64,000 nt of DNA from Lactobacillus helsingborgensis (GTDB lineage Bacteria > Bacillota > Bacilli > Lactobacillales > Lactobacillaceae). Below, piece after piece: positions 36,133 to 45,473 of the stretch. Position numbers and translations under genes: made by a program. The stretch covers positions 1,194,360 to 1,258,359 of the forward strand of contig NZ_KQ034046.1 in the NCBI RefSeq assembly GCF_000970855.1. The letters are read 5' to 3'. How positions within the stretch are numbered: the stretch's first letter is position 1; each line of letters begins with the position of its first letter. The notes beneath the pieces were generated by a model that worked only from the letters and a program-made list of their open reading frames with translations, was not told where the DNA came from and did not search any database.

Positions 36133-36164
36133 TTAAACATTATTTTAAAGCGAATAAAAATAAC

Positions 36165-36201
36165 AAAAAGCACAAGCCCTTAAACAGCTTGCGCTTTTTT
36201 T
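36165..36201. terminator. Bidirectional terminator between prsA and yhaM
   Basis: AAAAAGCACAAGC pairs with GCTTGCGCTTTTT around a 9-base loop, with T runs on both strands. It separates two convergent operons. Confidence 0.82.
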
Positions 36202-36246
36202 ATACATTAGTTTTGAAATAAAAAGAATTTAACTAATATTATGATA

Positions 36247-37224
36247 TTACTCTAACTTGCGCGCTTTACCCAAAGACTCATCGGTCTTAGGACGATAAAA
36301 CTTACGCCCTCCTTGGCTCATGATATTATCCGTAAAATTACCTGGACGAGTATGTTGTAAGGCGTTAGTGATCGCATAAATTGACGCATCTAAATCATCA
36401 ATACGATGTAATAGTTCCGCTTCAAGCAGCGCTGGTAATTTAGGCGAACCATATTCAAACTTGCCGTGATGAGATAAAACCATGTGCCGTAAAAGCAGCA
36501 AATCTTCAGATTCAAGGTCAATCTTAAGTTGTTGTGCTGCCAACATAATTTGCTCGTCAATTAAAACCAAGTGCCCAATTAAATTGCCCTCAGTCGTATA
36601 CTGAGTTGCAGCAGGTCCAGTTAGTTCCAACACTTTGCCCATATCATGTAGAATGCAACCAGCATAAAGTAAGGAACGATTAATTTGCGGGTAATTAGTG
36701 GCTAAGCCCTTGGCATCACGCAACATAGATACCGTGTGGTATGCCAAACCGCCACGCACGGCATGATGATTACTTTTGCCAGCAGGAAATTCGAAGAAAC
36801 GTTTCTCCCACTTTTTTAACAAAAACCGCACAATCCTATTCCACGTCGGATTTAATATCTCAAAAACATATTGATTTATTTCCTCTTTCATGTCCGCGAT
36901 TTTTTCAGGAGCAGACTTTATAAATTGGCGCAGGTCATAGCCTTCTTCTGGTCCTACGACACGAAGACTGTAGATTTTAATTTGCGGTTGGCCTTGATAT
37001 TCTTCACGCTTACCATTCAACTCAACAATTGTACCGGCATTGAAAGTTGCAGCATCTTGATCATTAGCATCCCAAAAATTGCCGCGAATTTCACCCGACG
37101 AGTCACCAAAGGACATTGCTAAATATAGTTTGCCTTTCTTGGTATGTCTTAATTGTGAATTTTTGATTAACACCACTAGTTCCAATTCCTCGCCGTCATT
37201 GTAATCCAGCAAACGTTTATACAT
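36247..37224 (-). CDS. yhaM: 3'-5' exoribonuclease YhaM
   Basis: YhaM degrades RNA (and single-stranded DNA) from the 3' end. The 325-residue protein has an N-terminal OB fold (about 10-95) and an HD domain (about 150-300) with HHAVRGGLAYHTVSM, GCILHDMGKVLEL and LSHHGKFEYGSP supplying the metal ligands. It overlaps yhaN by 8 bases and is the last gene of the pbp1A-led operon. Length and domain order are typical for Firmicutes. Confidence 0.94.
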   Translation of the reverse strand: MYKRLLDYNDGEELELVVLIKNSQLRHTKKGKLYLAMSFGDSSGEIRGNFWDANDQDAATFNAGTIVELNGKREEYQGQPQIKIYSLRVVGPEEGYDLRQFIKSAPEKIADMKEEINQYVFEILNPTWNRIVRFLLKKWEKRFFEFPAGKSNHHAVRGGLAYHTVSMLRDAKGLATNYPQINRSLLYAGCILHDMGKVLELTGPAATQYTTEGNLIGHLVLIDEQIMLAAQQLKIDLESEDLLLLRHMVLSHHGKFEYGSPKLPALLEAELLHRIDDLDASIYAITNALQHTRPGNFTDNIMSQGGRKFYRPKTDESLGKARKLE

Positions 37225-39718
37225 TTTTGGTTCCTTTCGTTAAAGTCAATGGTTTAAGCTGCATTTTATCAACCAGACTCGTTTGTGCGGTAAAAATCAT
37301 AACTTGATTATTTTGGGCAATTTTATGAAGCAATTTATTTATTTCATCCACCCTAGTATCATCAAAGTTAACGAACGAATCATCAATTAAAATTGGTAAA
37401 TTGATCTGGTCTTTAATTTGCTCGACAAACGCTAACTTTAAGGCAAAATACAATTGTTCTGATGTTCCGCGAGAAAGATACTGCACTTTAATTTTTTTAC
37501 CGTCAAAACGGGTAACTGTTAATTTTTTATCAATATCAATATCATTATACCGATTATTTGTTAATAGTCGCAAATATTCTTTTGCTGTAATTAGCATTTT
37601 AGGGAAACGCTCATTTGAGGCAAGATCAAGAGCTCGTGCAATCCACTTTGAAACGACGAGATCAGACAAATAGTCTGCACTTAAATTTTTCAATGAAGTT
37701 CTTAAATTGGCAAGTTTTTGTTTTTCTGCAAATACAACGGTCGAATTGGCCAAAGCAGTCATTTTTACCTTGATTTCTGCAATTGCTGATTGTGTCTGCT
37801 GAATATCTTTTTGAATTAAAGAGAGTTCTTCTGTTAACTTGCTTAATTTTTGAGTGCTCTTTTCTTTATCTTTAGTAAAATCTTCAAGTTGATTTAGGTC
37901 ATCTTGTAAATTAGACTTCAGAACTGCAATTTGCCTTGCGATTTCTTTCTGTTCCTCACTTTGGTCCTTAATTTGCTGGTATTCGTTAAAGTCGGCCACA
38001 TGAGCACGTGCAAAAATCATTTTTAATTTGATGTTGCTATCATGCAGTTCTTCTTTACTTTCAGCCAAATTATTTTCCAAACTAATCTGTTCTTCACGCT
38101 GTGAGCGAGCAACTTCCAGCTTCTTACTCAGCTGGTCGAGCGCAGCTAACACACTGGTAAAATCAACAGTCACATTCTGTCCAATAATTTGACTAATTTG
38201 TGCTGCCAAATCTGCTAACTCATTATGCACTTCTTTTTTGCGCACTAAAGTACTTTCTAGTTTTTGCTGCTGCACCTGATACTGCCGCCAGTCATTAATT
38301 AAACTATTTATATCAAAGTGAGCCAAATTAACATGGTAATAATTTTCAAAAGCTTGGCGCTTTTGCCTAACTTTTTGTATTCTTTGCGCCTGATCACTGT
38401 TTTTTTGCTGCTTTTGCTGGAAATATCCTGATAGAAGTAAAAGGGCGCCTAAAGCTAAAGCAAGCAACCCAAACGCACGGGCAATAAATAATAAAACAAT
38501 ACCCAATACAACAGCAGCAATACCAATAAGCATGACGGAGTTGGGCTTACTATTGTCAGCTGCTTCATTTTTTGTTTTGTCATTAGGTAAATTGCGATAA
38601 TCATCTTGCAACTTGAGAATTTGTTCTTGTGAAAATCCTGCAACCTGCTTTAAATTGGGATCTAATGTCAACAGCTGTTGCTCATCATTTTTTATTTGGG
38701 CTTCTTTTTGAATGCAATTATGATATTCCGTTTGCCATTGCAAAACTTCGGGCTTTTTTTGAATTAAATCCTTTTCATTAGAATCATCATTTTGATTTTG
38801 CCTAAACTCACTTAACTTAGCCGCTATTTTTTCCTGCTTTTTACGTAAATTTTCTATTTGCATAGTTAAAGTTTGTGCAGACTGATATTGTTCTGAGTCA
38901 AAAGCAATTGGTTTAGTCTGCTGCTTTAAATCATGCAGTTTTTCATAACTAGGAATGAGCTTTTGGATCTTTTCCAAGTCATTATACTTGGTTTGGAGTT
39001 CAAGTTGTTTTTGTTCTTGCTTATTTAAGGCTTCTTCCTGCTCTTTATAATCTTTACTTAAATCTTGATAAAGCACAAATTCGTTTTCAGAGGCACGAAC
39101 ATGATTTTCTTGATCTTGCAGCTGCTTTAGCAGTTGGTTAACTGGCGGATTTTTACCTGCTTTTTTAAAGAGAGTACCTGCATTTTTAGCAAAATAATCA
39201 CGTAAATCAAGCAGTTTATCACTATTAGCAGCTCCGAGATAATAAATACGTTCTAACAAATCGGATTGCTGAATTTGTCCAACCTTTGCTAACATATCTT
39301 GATTAAAAATAAAACTGTCTGCGTAAAAACCACCATTAATATTTTTTATTTGATCAAAAAAAATATTCTCTGGAACTACCTGATTATTGCGTTTGACAGT
39401 CAAAGTGCCAAGTTTTGAGCCTTTGCCACTAGCATATAGTCTTTCTAATTCATAAAGCTCATGATCATCATTTTCAAAAAAAAGCGACCCACCCATTGGG
39501 CTAACTCGTGCTAGTGGTTTATAGTCTTCAAAAAAAGCAGAGCTATGTTTAGCTAAATGAAAGCCAAACATGACTTGCTTAATGAAAGCAACAATAGTAC
39601 TCTTTCCTGCTTCATTAGCACCGTAAAAAACGTCAATATCTGAATTAGGCAAATCAAAATCAATAGTAAAATTTGAAAATTGACCAAAATTAACTATTTT
39701 GATTTTAATTAATTTCAT
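37217..39718 (-). CDS. yhaN: YhaN-type Rad50/SbcC-like ATPase with membrane hairpin
   Basis: This 833-residue ABC-type ATPase pairs with YhaO in an SbcCD-like arrangement. Walker A GANEAGKST (about 34-42) is N-terminal, long coiled coils follow, and the C-terminus has the signature LSRGTSEQL and Walker B LPILIDDSF. Midway through the coiled coil (about 395-433) there are two adjacent strongly hydrophobic stretches. These look like a membrane hairpin, in the place where Rad50/SbcC has a CxxC zinc hook; no such motif exists here. The ATG after AAAGG is the start. It overlaps yhaO by 14 bases. Function in DNA repair is inferred from the partner. Confidence 0.88.
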   Translation of the reverse strand: MKLIKIKIVNFGQFSNFTIDFDLPNSDIDVFYGANEAGKSTIVAFIKQVMFGFHLAKHSSAFFEDYKPLARVSPMGGSLFFENDDHELYELERLYASGKGSKLGTLTVKRNNQVVPENIFFDQIKNINGGFYADSFIFNQDMLAKVGQIQQSDLLERIYYLGAANSDKLLDLRDYFAKNAGTLFKKAGKNPPVNQLLKQLQDQENHVRASENEFVLYQDLSKDYKEQEEALNKQEQKQLELQTKYNDLEKIQKLIPSYEKLHDLKQQTKPIAFDSEQYQSAQTLTMQIENLRKKQEKIAAKLSEFRQNQNDDSNEKDLIQKKPEVLQWQTEYHNCIQKEAQIKNDEQQLLTLDPNLKQVAGFSQEQILKLQDDYRNLPNDKTKNEAADNSKPNSVMLIGIAAVVLGIVLLFIARAFGLLALALGALLLLSGYFQQKQQKNSDQAQRIQKVRQKRQAFENYYHVNLAHFDINSLINDWRQYQVQQQKLESTLVRKKEVHNELADLAAQISQIIGQNVTVDFTSVLAALDQLSKKLEVARSQREEQISLENNLAESKEELHDSNIKLKMIFARAHVADFNEYQQIKDQSEEQKEIARQIAVLKSNLQDDLNQLEDFTKDKEKSTQKLSKLTEELSLIQKDIQQTQSAIAEIKVKMTALANSTVVFAEKQKLANLRTSLKNLSADYLSDLVVSKWIARALDLASNERFPKMLITAKEYLRLLTNNRYNDIDIDKKLTVTRFDGKKIKVQYLSRGTSEQLYFALKLAFVEQIKDQINLPILIDDSFVNFDDTRVDEINKLLHKIAQNNQVMIFTAQTSLVDKMQLKPLTLTKGTKNV

Positions 39719-40916
39719 CGTTAACACCTTTCAATTTACTATTCAGTTTCACTTCAGCTAATTGTTTTACTTCTTCCACAAAGTCATCACTTTGAGCTAA
39801 ATCATCGGTGTATTTGTCTTTTAAAGCCCAATCCTTGCTAATTCGTGCAAACTCATCTGTAGCAAAAATTTCTTTTTCCGCTTGCATAAAATACTTCCGA
39901 TCATTTTCAGCAACTTCCAAATGGCTATCAGTAACAAAACGCACATCTACAAGCTGAGATTCATGTTCAAGCTTAGCCGAAATCATTTGCCAAAAATCGT
40001 TATCTTGAACCAATTCTCTTTCCTTTTCGCTAAGCAAGTCCGCACCTTTAATCCGCAAACAAAAATAAGTAGTTGCGGTAGCCGTTAGCTGCGCAACAAT
40101 TCTGTGTTCTAGTTCAGTTTTTGATAGAGGCTCAGTTAATTCAATTTCTTTTTGCATCCAAGTGATCGGATTAGTTTGCACAAATTTTATTTCCGTTTGC
40201 TTTGTCTGCTCATCGATAGTGCCTAAATAACATCCCTTTGGTCCGGTTTCATTAATATGGCGGCCTTGGATATTACCCGGATAAACAATTAAAGGGGATT
40301 TGGCTAATACCTGCCGCAAATGAATATGACCCAAAGCGAAGTAATCATAATTAAGATCTTGCAGTTCACTCAACTTGAACGGTGCATATACATTTTGACT
40401 ATTTTGACTGGTCTTTTCTTGAGCATGCATTATCCCAAAGGTGTAGCAATTTCTTTTAACGGGAAATTTCGCAATTAAGTCACTGGTAATGTGGTTGGCA
40501 AAATAAGAAAAACCAGTTACGTCATACTCAAAACCAGTTTTCGTTGTGAAAGAACAAGTTTCTATTTTTTCGCGGTTACCTAATAGCTTAAAAAACGGAC
40601 TTTCAGGCACCAATAAGTCCTCTTTTGCCATATGATCATGATTGCCAAAAATCATAATTACCTGGATTTGGGCCTGGATTAAACGCTCAATTTCATGAGC
40701 AAAGAAAATTTGTGAGCTGGGATTTGGTTGATAACTGTCAAACGTATCTCCAGCAATTAGAACTAAATCGACCTGCTCTTGCAATGCTAAATTTACTATA
40801 TTGGTTAAAGACTTAAGTGGGGCTTTTTGAATTTGCGCAAAACTATCAGATGGCAAAAAAGATAGCCCGAGAAAAGGACTATCTAAATGTGCATCAGCAA
40901 AATGGATGAATTTCAT
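39705..40916 (-). CDS. yhaO: YhaO-type DNA repair metallophosphoesterase (SbcD-like)
   Basis: This 403-residue nuclease subunit is related to SbcD/Mre11. Phosphoesterase motifs are present: FADAHLDSPF (Asp/His, about 5-14), AGDTFDSY (about 55-62), FGNHDH (about 94-99) and GHIHLRQV (about 196-203). The C-terminal part (about 270-403) is the cap and ATPase-binding region. It follows the YlbF-family gene by 2 bases and overlaps yhaN, so the two subunits are made together. In related systems such pairs trim blocked DNA ends. Confidence 0.9.
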   Translation of the reverse strand: MKFIHFADAHLDSPFLGLSFLPSDSFAQIQKAPLKSLTNIVNLALQEQVDLVLIAGDTFDSYQPNPSSQIFFAHEIERLIQAQIQVIMIFGNHDHMAKEDLLVPESPFFKLLGNREKIETCSFTTKTGFEYDVTGFSYFANHITSDLIAKFPVKRNCYTFGIMHAQEKTSQNSQNVYAPFKLSELQDLNYDYFALGHIHLRQVLAKSPLIVYPGNIQGRHINETGPKGCYLGTIDEQTKQTEIKFVQTNPITWMQKEIELTEPLSKTELEHRIVAQLTATATTYFCLRIKGADLLSEKERELVQDNDFWQMISAKLEHESQLVDVRFVTDSHLEVAENDRKYFMQAEKEIFATDEFARISKDWALKDKYTDDLAQSDDFVEEVKQLAEVKLNSKLKGVNDEIN

Positions 40917-40918
40917 TG

Positions 40919-41275
40919 TTACTTATTATTTCTAAGACCATCATAGAGGTCATTAATCGGCTTAGTTATTGCTTTTTGAACGTCATCAACAGTTTTATAC
41001 AGAGCTTGTTCAGCTTGCAAAAGCTTTAGTATCTGTTGGTCTTTTTGGACCTTTTCGTTCAATTTTTGATAGTCATCTTTTAAATCTTTGGGAAAATCTC
41101 TGCCTTCAGTTTGAGAATTGATAATTTTAGTTTGCATTTCGTCCATCTGTTTAAACAGAGCAGTACTTTCTTGGTTATTTTTAACTGCCGCAATCGCCTC
41201 TTGCAAAGCTTTAAATTCGTCCAATTTTTGCAAATCAGTTGCTACTTGATTTGCTGAATCATAAATATTAATCAT
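40919..41275 (-). CDS. YlbF/YmcA/YheA-family protein
   Basis: This 118-residue, almost wholly helical protein belongs to the Com_YlbF family. B. subtilis members YlbF, YmcA and YaaT modulate RNase Y and phosphorelay, while YheA-like members are uncharacterised. Hallmarks are the N-terminal NIYDSANQVATDLQ, the ALQEAIAAVKNNQESTALFKQMDEMQ helix and absence of any enzyme motif. It sits 17 bases after pbp1A and 2 bases before yhaO. The YheA-like subgroup is favoured by the neighbours. Confidence 0.85.
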   Translation of the reverse strand: MINIYDSANQVATDLQKLDEFKALQEAIAAVKNNQESTALFKQMDEMQTKIINSQTEGRDFPKDLKDDYQKLNEKVQKDQQILKLLQAEQALYKTVDDVQKAITKPINDLYDGLRNNK

Positions 41276-41292
41276 GTATTATATCCTCCTTA

Positions 41293-43350
41293 TTAATGAC
41301 CCAAAAGTCCTTTAAGGTCATTATACCATTCATTGATTTTTTGACCTGCAGAACCCAGACCTTTTTCAATTTTATCTCCAATTCCTTTAGTCCAGTCTGT
41401 GCCGGCACCATTATTTTGGATAATTTGTCTTGGAGCTTGTTCTTTAAACTGATTTTGAGCTGTATAAGGCAAAATACTTTCCATTTCAGCTTTATAAAGT
41501 CTGGTAATTTCAGTTTCAGAAACACCGTGCATAAAGTGCTGCCGGTTAGTGCGGTCAAAGCCGACCCAGGTAGCAACTACAATGTCAGGTGTATAACCAA
41601 CAATCCACTGGTCTTTTGTGCCAAAGCCATAAGAATTCGGCACTTCAGTTGAGCCTGTTTTTCCTGCCACACGGTAGCCGGCTGGTTGCGCAGAAGTTCC
41701 CGTTCCTCCGGCAAAGACTCCTAATAACATTGTAGTCATTTCTTTAGCAGTATTTTCGGAAATAATGCGGTGAACTCCAGTATCATGATTTTCAGCTATG
41801 ACATTGCCACTAGCATCAGTAATTTTTTTAATGAAATACGAATTGTTAGGTAAGTTGCCCTTATTAGCAAAAGCAGAATACGCCCGTGCCATTTGCACAG
41901 GTGATACCCCTGTTGAAAGTCCCCCTAGAGCCAGTGCCAAGTTTTGATCCTCTTTTGGCACCTTAAAACCAAAATTATTGGCAGATTGAACGCCCTTCGC
42001 AACGCCTATACGGTCTAAAAGCCATACAGCAGGAACATTTTTACTTTGTGCTAATGCCATATACATTGGTATTTTATCTGAATAACCATTATCAACGTTA
42101 TGCGGTTGGTAGCCATTTTTACCAAAACGCTGTAATTGATTTGAAAGTTGGGAATCATAATGATATCCCTGCTGCAGCGCAGGCGCGTAAGAAACTATCG
42201 GCTTAATGGAAGAACCTGGCTGCCTCTTCATCTGTGTTGCCCTATTATAGCCGCGAAAAACATGTTTACCACGACCGCCAACTACGGCGCGAACTGCACC
42301 TGTAGTTGGATCCATGACTACTGTTGCACCCTGCGTTCTTGTGCCATCAGCCGCATTTTGCGGGAATAAATAATCTTGCTCAAAACGTTGCTGTAATTGC
42401 CGTTGGTAGTTTTGATTAAGGGTAGTATAAATCTTAAGCCCCTTGTTCATCACGTCTTCTTCTTTTAAGCCATAGCGATTGATTGCTTCATCAACCACAG
42501 CATCAAAGAAGTATGGGTAACGATAACCATTTTGATTATGATATGTATCACGCAGAGTTAACCCGATCCTTTGCTCACTTTTGGCACGTGCTTTTGTTAG
42601 TTTCTTATTATCCACCATCAAATTCAATATTAAATTACGTCTGGATAAAGCATAGGACATGTGATCAATAGGATTGTATCTACTAGGATTACGGAGAATT
42701 CCCGCCAATGTGGCACCTTCACCTACAGTCAGCTCACTGGCATTTTTGCCAAAATATTTCTTGCTGGCATCCTGAACTCCCCAAACTCCATTACCAAAAT
42801 AGGAATTGTTAAGATACATAGTCAAGATATCTTTTTTGGAATAAACATGATTAATTTCAACTGCAAAGAAAAGTTCTTCAACTTTGCGGGAAAATGTTTG
42901 CTTTTGAGTCAATAAAGCATTTTTGGCTAACTGCTGGGTAATCGTTGATCCACCACCAGCAATTTGCCCGTGATTGAGCACTATACCAAGAGCGGCACGA
43001 CCCATGCCCTTGATGCTAAAGCCGGGATTTTTCCAAAACGTTCTGTCCTCAGTCGAAATGACAGCATTTTTGACGTTAGGAGAAATCTTGTTGTATTCCA
43101 CAAATGTGCCCTTTTGCGAATACAGCGAGCCTGAATTTTGGTTTTTATCATCGTAAATGCCGGTCGTTGCGGCTAATGATGCTTTTAAATTTGATATATT
43201 CGAAGTTTTAACTTTAACGGTATAATAAGTACAAACCAAGAGAGTTACGGTAAGCAAAATCAAAATGATCCAGCGACCGATAAAAAAACGGTGATCAAAA
43301 CGGTGCCATAAAGCACTCAGCCCGTTTTTCCGTGGTTCATTGTTTTCCAT
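41293..43350 (-). CDS. pbp1A: Penicillin-binding protein 1A (bifunctional)
   Basis: This membrane-anchored peptidoglycan synthase has a short cytoplasmic tail, one transmembrane anchor (about 27-48), a GT51 glycosyltransferase domain (EDRTFWKNPGFS, QLAKNALL, about 80-250) and a transpeptidase domain with SSIK (in RQPGSSIKP), SKN (in AQSKNVPA) and KTGST (about 310-610). It has 685 residues from the ATG behind AAGGAG; a longer frame to 43413 lacks a binding site. The tail after about 630 is Gln/Gly-rich. It is the first gene of the operon running to yhaM, an unusual union of wall and nuclease genes. Confidence 0.94.
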   Translation of the reverse strand: MENNEPRKNGLSALWHRFDHRFFIGRWIILILLTVTLLVCTYYTVKVKTSNISNLKASLAATTGIYDDKNQNSGSLYSQKGTFVEYNKISPNVKNAVISTEDRTFWKNPGFSIKGMGRAALGIVLNHGQIAGGGSTITQQLAKNALLTQKQTFSRKVEELFFAVEINHVYSKKDILTMYLNNSYFGNGVWGVQDASKKYFGKNASELTVGEGATLAGILRNPSRYNPIDHMSYALSRRNLILNLMVDNKKLTKARAKSEQRIGLTLRDTYHNQNGYRYPYFFDAVVDEAINRYGLKEEDVMNKGLKIYTTLNQNYQRQLQQRFEQDYLFPQNAADGTRTQGATVVMDPTTGAVRAVVGGRGKHVFRGYNRATQMKRQPGSSIKPIVSYAPALQQGYHYDSQLSNQLQRFGKNGYQPHNVDNGYSDKIPMYMALAQSKNVPAVWLLDRIGVAKGVQSANNFGFKVPKEDQNLALALGGLSTGVSPVQMARAYSAFANKGNLPNNSYFIKKITDASGNVIAENHDTGVHRIISENTAKEMTTMLLGVFAGGTGTSAQPAGYRVAGKTGSTEVPNSYGFGTKDQWIVGYTPDIVVATWVGFDRTNRQHFMHGVSETEITRLYKAEMESILPYTAQNQFKEQAPRQIIQNNGAGTDWTKGIGDKIEKGLGSAGQKINEWYNDLKGLLGH

Positions 43351-43432
43351 TTGTATCTGCTCCTTTACAAACAAAAATTGTACCATATTAGAAAGAATCG
43401 CTTTTATTTTCAAAAAGATTTAATAAATATTT

Positions 43433-44308
43433 ATGAGCTATTATTTTACACTAAATTATCCGCAAAAACTTAAACCGTGTTCTGTGAGCGATTTACTGCG
43501 TCTTTTATTAATTCCGCGTAAATGGCGGCATTTTTTACGTACCGAACGCAAAATATTGATTAACGGTAAATATCACTCATTTAATCAACTGATCTACCCT
43601 AAAGACAAAATTGAGCTCTGGCTGGATCACGTTGAAACAAAACAGAATACATATCCTGCAAGCGGCAATTTACCAGATGTTATATTTGAGAACCAAAATA
43701 TTTTAATCATTAATAAGCCAGCCGGTCAGAAAACCCATCCCAATTTAGCTGAAACAGATACCGCTTTAAATGATTGCGCCACTTATTTGGGTTATTCACC
43801 GTTCATTGTACACCGCTTAGACATGTTAACGAGTGGTCTGCTTCTTGTTGCCAAAAATCCTGCTGTTGTCCCAATTTTAAATCGTGAATTAGTCAGTAAA
43901 ACTTTTCACCGTGAATACTTAGCAGTAATAGATTTTTTAAAACCCTTCCCCCAAAAGGGAACGATTAGTTTACCAATTGGGCAAGACCCACTTGACCAAC
44001 GCAAACGGATAGTAACTGCATCTGGTCTTAAATCCGTAACTCATTACCAGGTACTAAAAATTCTTTCAAGACAGACTGCTTTAGTCCAATTAGCACTAGA
44101 AACAGGTCGCACACACCAAATTCGTGTTCATTTGGCTGCACTGGGTTGTCCAATAGTAGGAGACCCATTATATAACGCTAATTTTAAGAATGAAGAGTTC
44201 TTACATTTAACTGCATATCAAATTTCCTTAATTTCTCCTTTCACATTTAAGCGCATTAATGTCAAGTTGTCTAAAGATAAAATCTCTTTATTTACAGACA
44301 TAGCATAG
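43433..44308 (+). CDS. RluA/RluD-family pseudouridine synthase
   Basis: This 291-residue enzyme isomerises uridine to pseudouridine in rRNA or tRNA. An S4-like N-terminal segment (about 15-60, RKILINGKYHS) precedes the catalytic domain with Asp130 in HRLDMLTSGLLLVAKN and the later TGRTHQIRVHLA motif (about 224-235). No strong ribosome binding site is visible before the ATG (only A-rich sequence), so expression may be low. It is divergent from pbp1A and followed by its own terminator. The target site cannot be assigned. Confidence 0.9.
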   Translation: MSYYFTLNYPQKLKPCSVSDLLRLLLIPRKWRHFLRTERKILINGKYHSFNQLIYPKDKIELWLDHVETKQNTYPASGNLPDVIFENQNILIINKPAGQKTHPNLAETDTALNDCATYLGYSPFIVHRLDMLTSGLLLVAKNPAVVPILNRELVSKTFHREYLAVIDFLKPFPQKGTISLPIGQDPLDQRKRIVTASGLKSVTHYQVLKILSRQTALVQLALETGRTHQIRVHLAALGCPIVGDPLYNANFKNEEFLHLTAYQISLISPFTFKRINVKLSKDKISLFTDIA

Positions 44309-44319
44309 TTTTAAAAAGC

Positions 44320-44360
44320 AAAAAGACCGTTAGTCATTTTAGACTGACGATCTCTTTTTT
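44320..44360 (+). terminator. Terminator after the pseudouridine synthase gene
   Basis: An imperfect 12-bp stem (AAGACCGTTAGTC with GACTGACGATCTC) is followed by TTTTTT. The remaining 178 bases to the next gene (44361-44538) show nothing recognisable. Confidence 0.72.
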
Positions 44361-44538
44361 GTTAATTCGGAGATATTATATCTAACAATTTAAAATTTAA
44401 TATATGCCATGATTGCTTGTTTAGTAGTTTCTAAAATCAGTCAAAGCAGTATCATAAAACACAATTTTCACCTGAATAACCAACACCTAAAACCATTAAA
44501 AATCGCAAGGATTACTATTTGCACTAAATTTTAGCAAT

Positions 44539-45453
44539 TTAATCACCCACGAAAGTACCAGCTTCTACTTCACGAATAAAATCTGCTACGTGCTTATAGT
44601 AAACTTCAGGATTATCGACCATGTGATGATGTCCAGCATTCGGTGTAGTAACTAAGCGTGAGTTAGGAATTTCACGTTGCATAATCTTTGCGGTCTCCAA
44701 AGGCATAGTATCTTCTTCACCAAAAGTCAAAAGGGTCGGCATTTTTATTTGCTTTAAGTACTTTCTAAAATGCCAATCTTTTAATTTACCTGTTACTACA
44801 AATTCATTATCACCTTGAAAGGCATGGTAAACAGGCAAACCACCGATACGTTTAATATGATATAGCTTACATGGCTGTCGCCGATCAAGAAAATTAATGT
44901 TTAATATTTGAACATCCTCTTGGTAACGTTTATTGTCATAGTCGTTGCTTTCTTCACATTCACGCATAAAGTCTATTTCTGATTGGGGAAAAATTTCTTG
45001 TCTACGGCGGTTAATTGACTTAATATAGTCATCAGTATCATCAACCATTGAAGAAATAATCGTGCCTTTTAAGTGCTGACCATATTTAACAGCATATTCT
45101 TGTGCAAGTAAGCCACCCCAGCTTTGTCCAATTAAGTAGGAATTATCAAGACCAAGCTTAGCGCGAACTTCATCAACTTCGTCAAGAAAATATTCATAAG
45201 TTAGGTATTTGGCTGCAATTTTAGGATCATCATAATCCGGTTGATCTGAATAAAGCGAGCCTAATTGATCATACATAGTAACTTGAACATGTAGTCCCTG
45301 CTTTGCTAATTGGTCAGCGGCGTCTTCCCAATATTCATGATTTCCTCCTGGACCTCCGTGAAGCGCTAATAAATGAATATCACCTTCACCTTGAGTACTT
45401 GTCCACAAATGATAGCCATTATCTAAAGTTATAATTTTTGTTCCAGTCCTCAT
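44539..45453 (-). CDS. pepI: Proline iminopeptidase (alpha/beta hydrolase)
   Basis: PepI removes N-terminal proline from short peptides in the cytoplasm, important for lactobacilli living on proline-rich proteins. The 304-residue protein has the HGGPGG oxyanion motif (about 32-37), nucleophile Ser111 in IGQSWGGLLA, the acid in FGEEDTMP (about 252-259) and the catalytic His in AGHHHMVDN (about 279-287). A cap domain lies between. It follows the peptide-binding lipoprotein gene by 20 bases, so import and cleavage may be linked. The S33 family assignment is firm; exact substrate is inferred. Confidence 0.9.
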   Translation of the reverse strand: MRTGTKIITLDNGYHLWTSTQGEGDIHLLALHGGPGGNHEYWEDAADQLAKQGLHVQVTMYDQLGSLYSDQPDYDDPKIAAKYLTYEYFLDEVDEVRAKLGLDNSYLIGQSWGGLLAQEYAVKYGQHLKGTIISSMVDDTDDYIKSINRRRQEIFPQSEIDFMRECEESNDYDNKRYQEDVQILNINFLDRRQPCKLYHIKRIGGLPVYHAFQGDNEFVVTGKLKDWHFRKYLKQIKMPTLLTFGEEDTMPLETAKIMQREIPNSRLVTTPNAGHHHMVDNPEVYYKHVADFIREVEAGTFVGD

Positions 45454-45473
45454 TAAAAATTTACAGCTTCTTT

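Noticed and set aside
41268-41576. 102-codon minus-strand frame inside the 3' end of pbp1A
   Set aside because: It lies wholly in another frame of a conserved gene, has no family features and no separate ribosome binding site.
44361-44538. Small RNA in the gap downstream of the pseudouridine synthase terminator
   Set aside because: No promoter plus terminator pair or stable fold could be recognised by eye.
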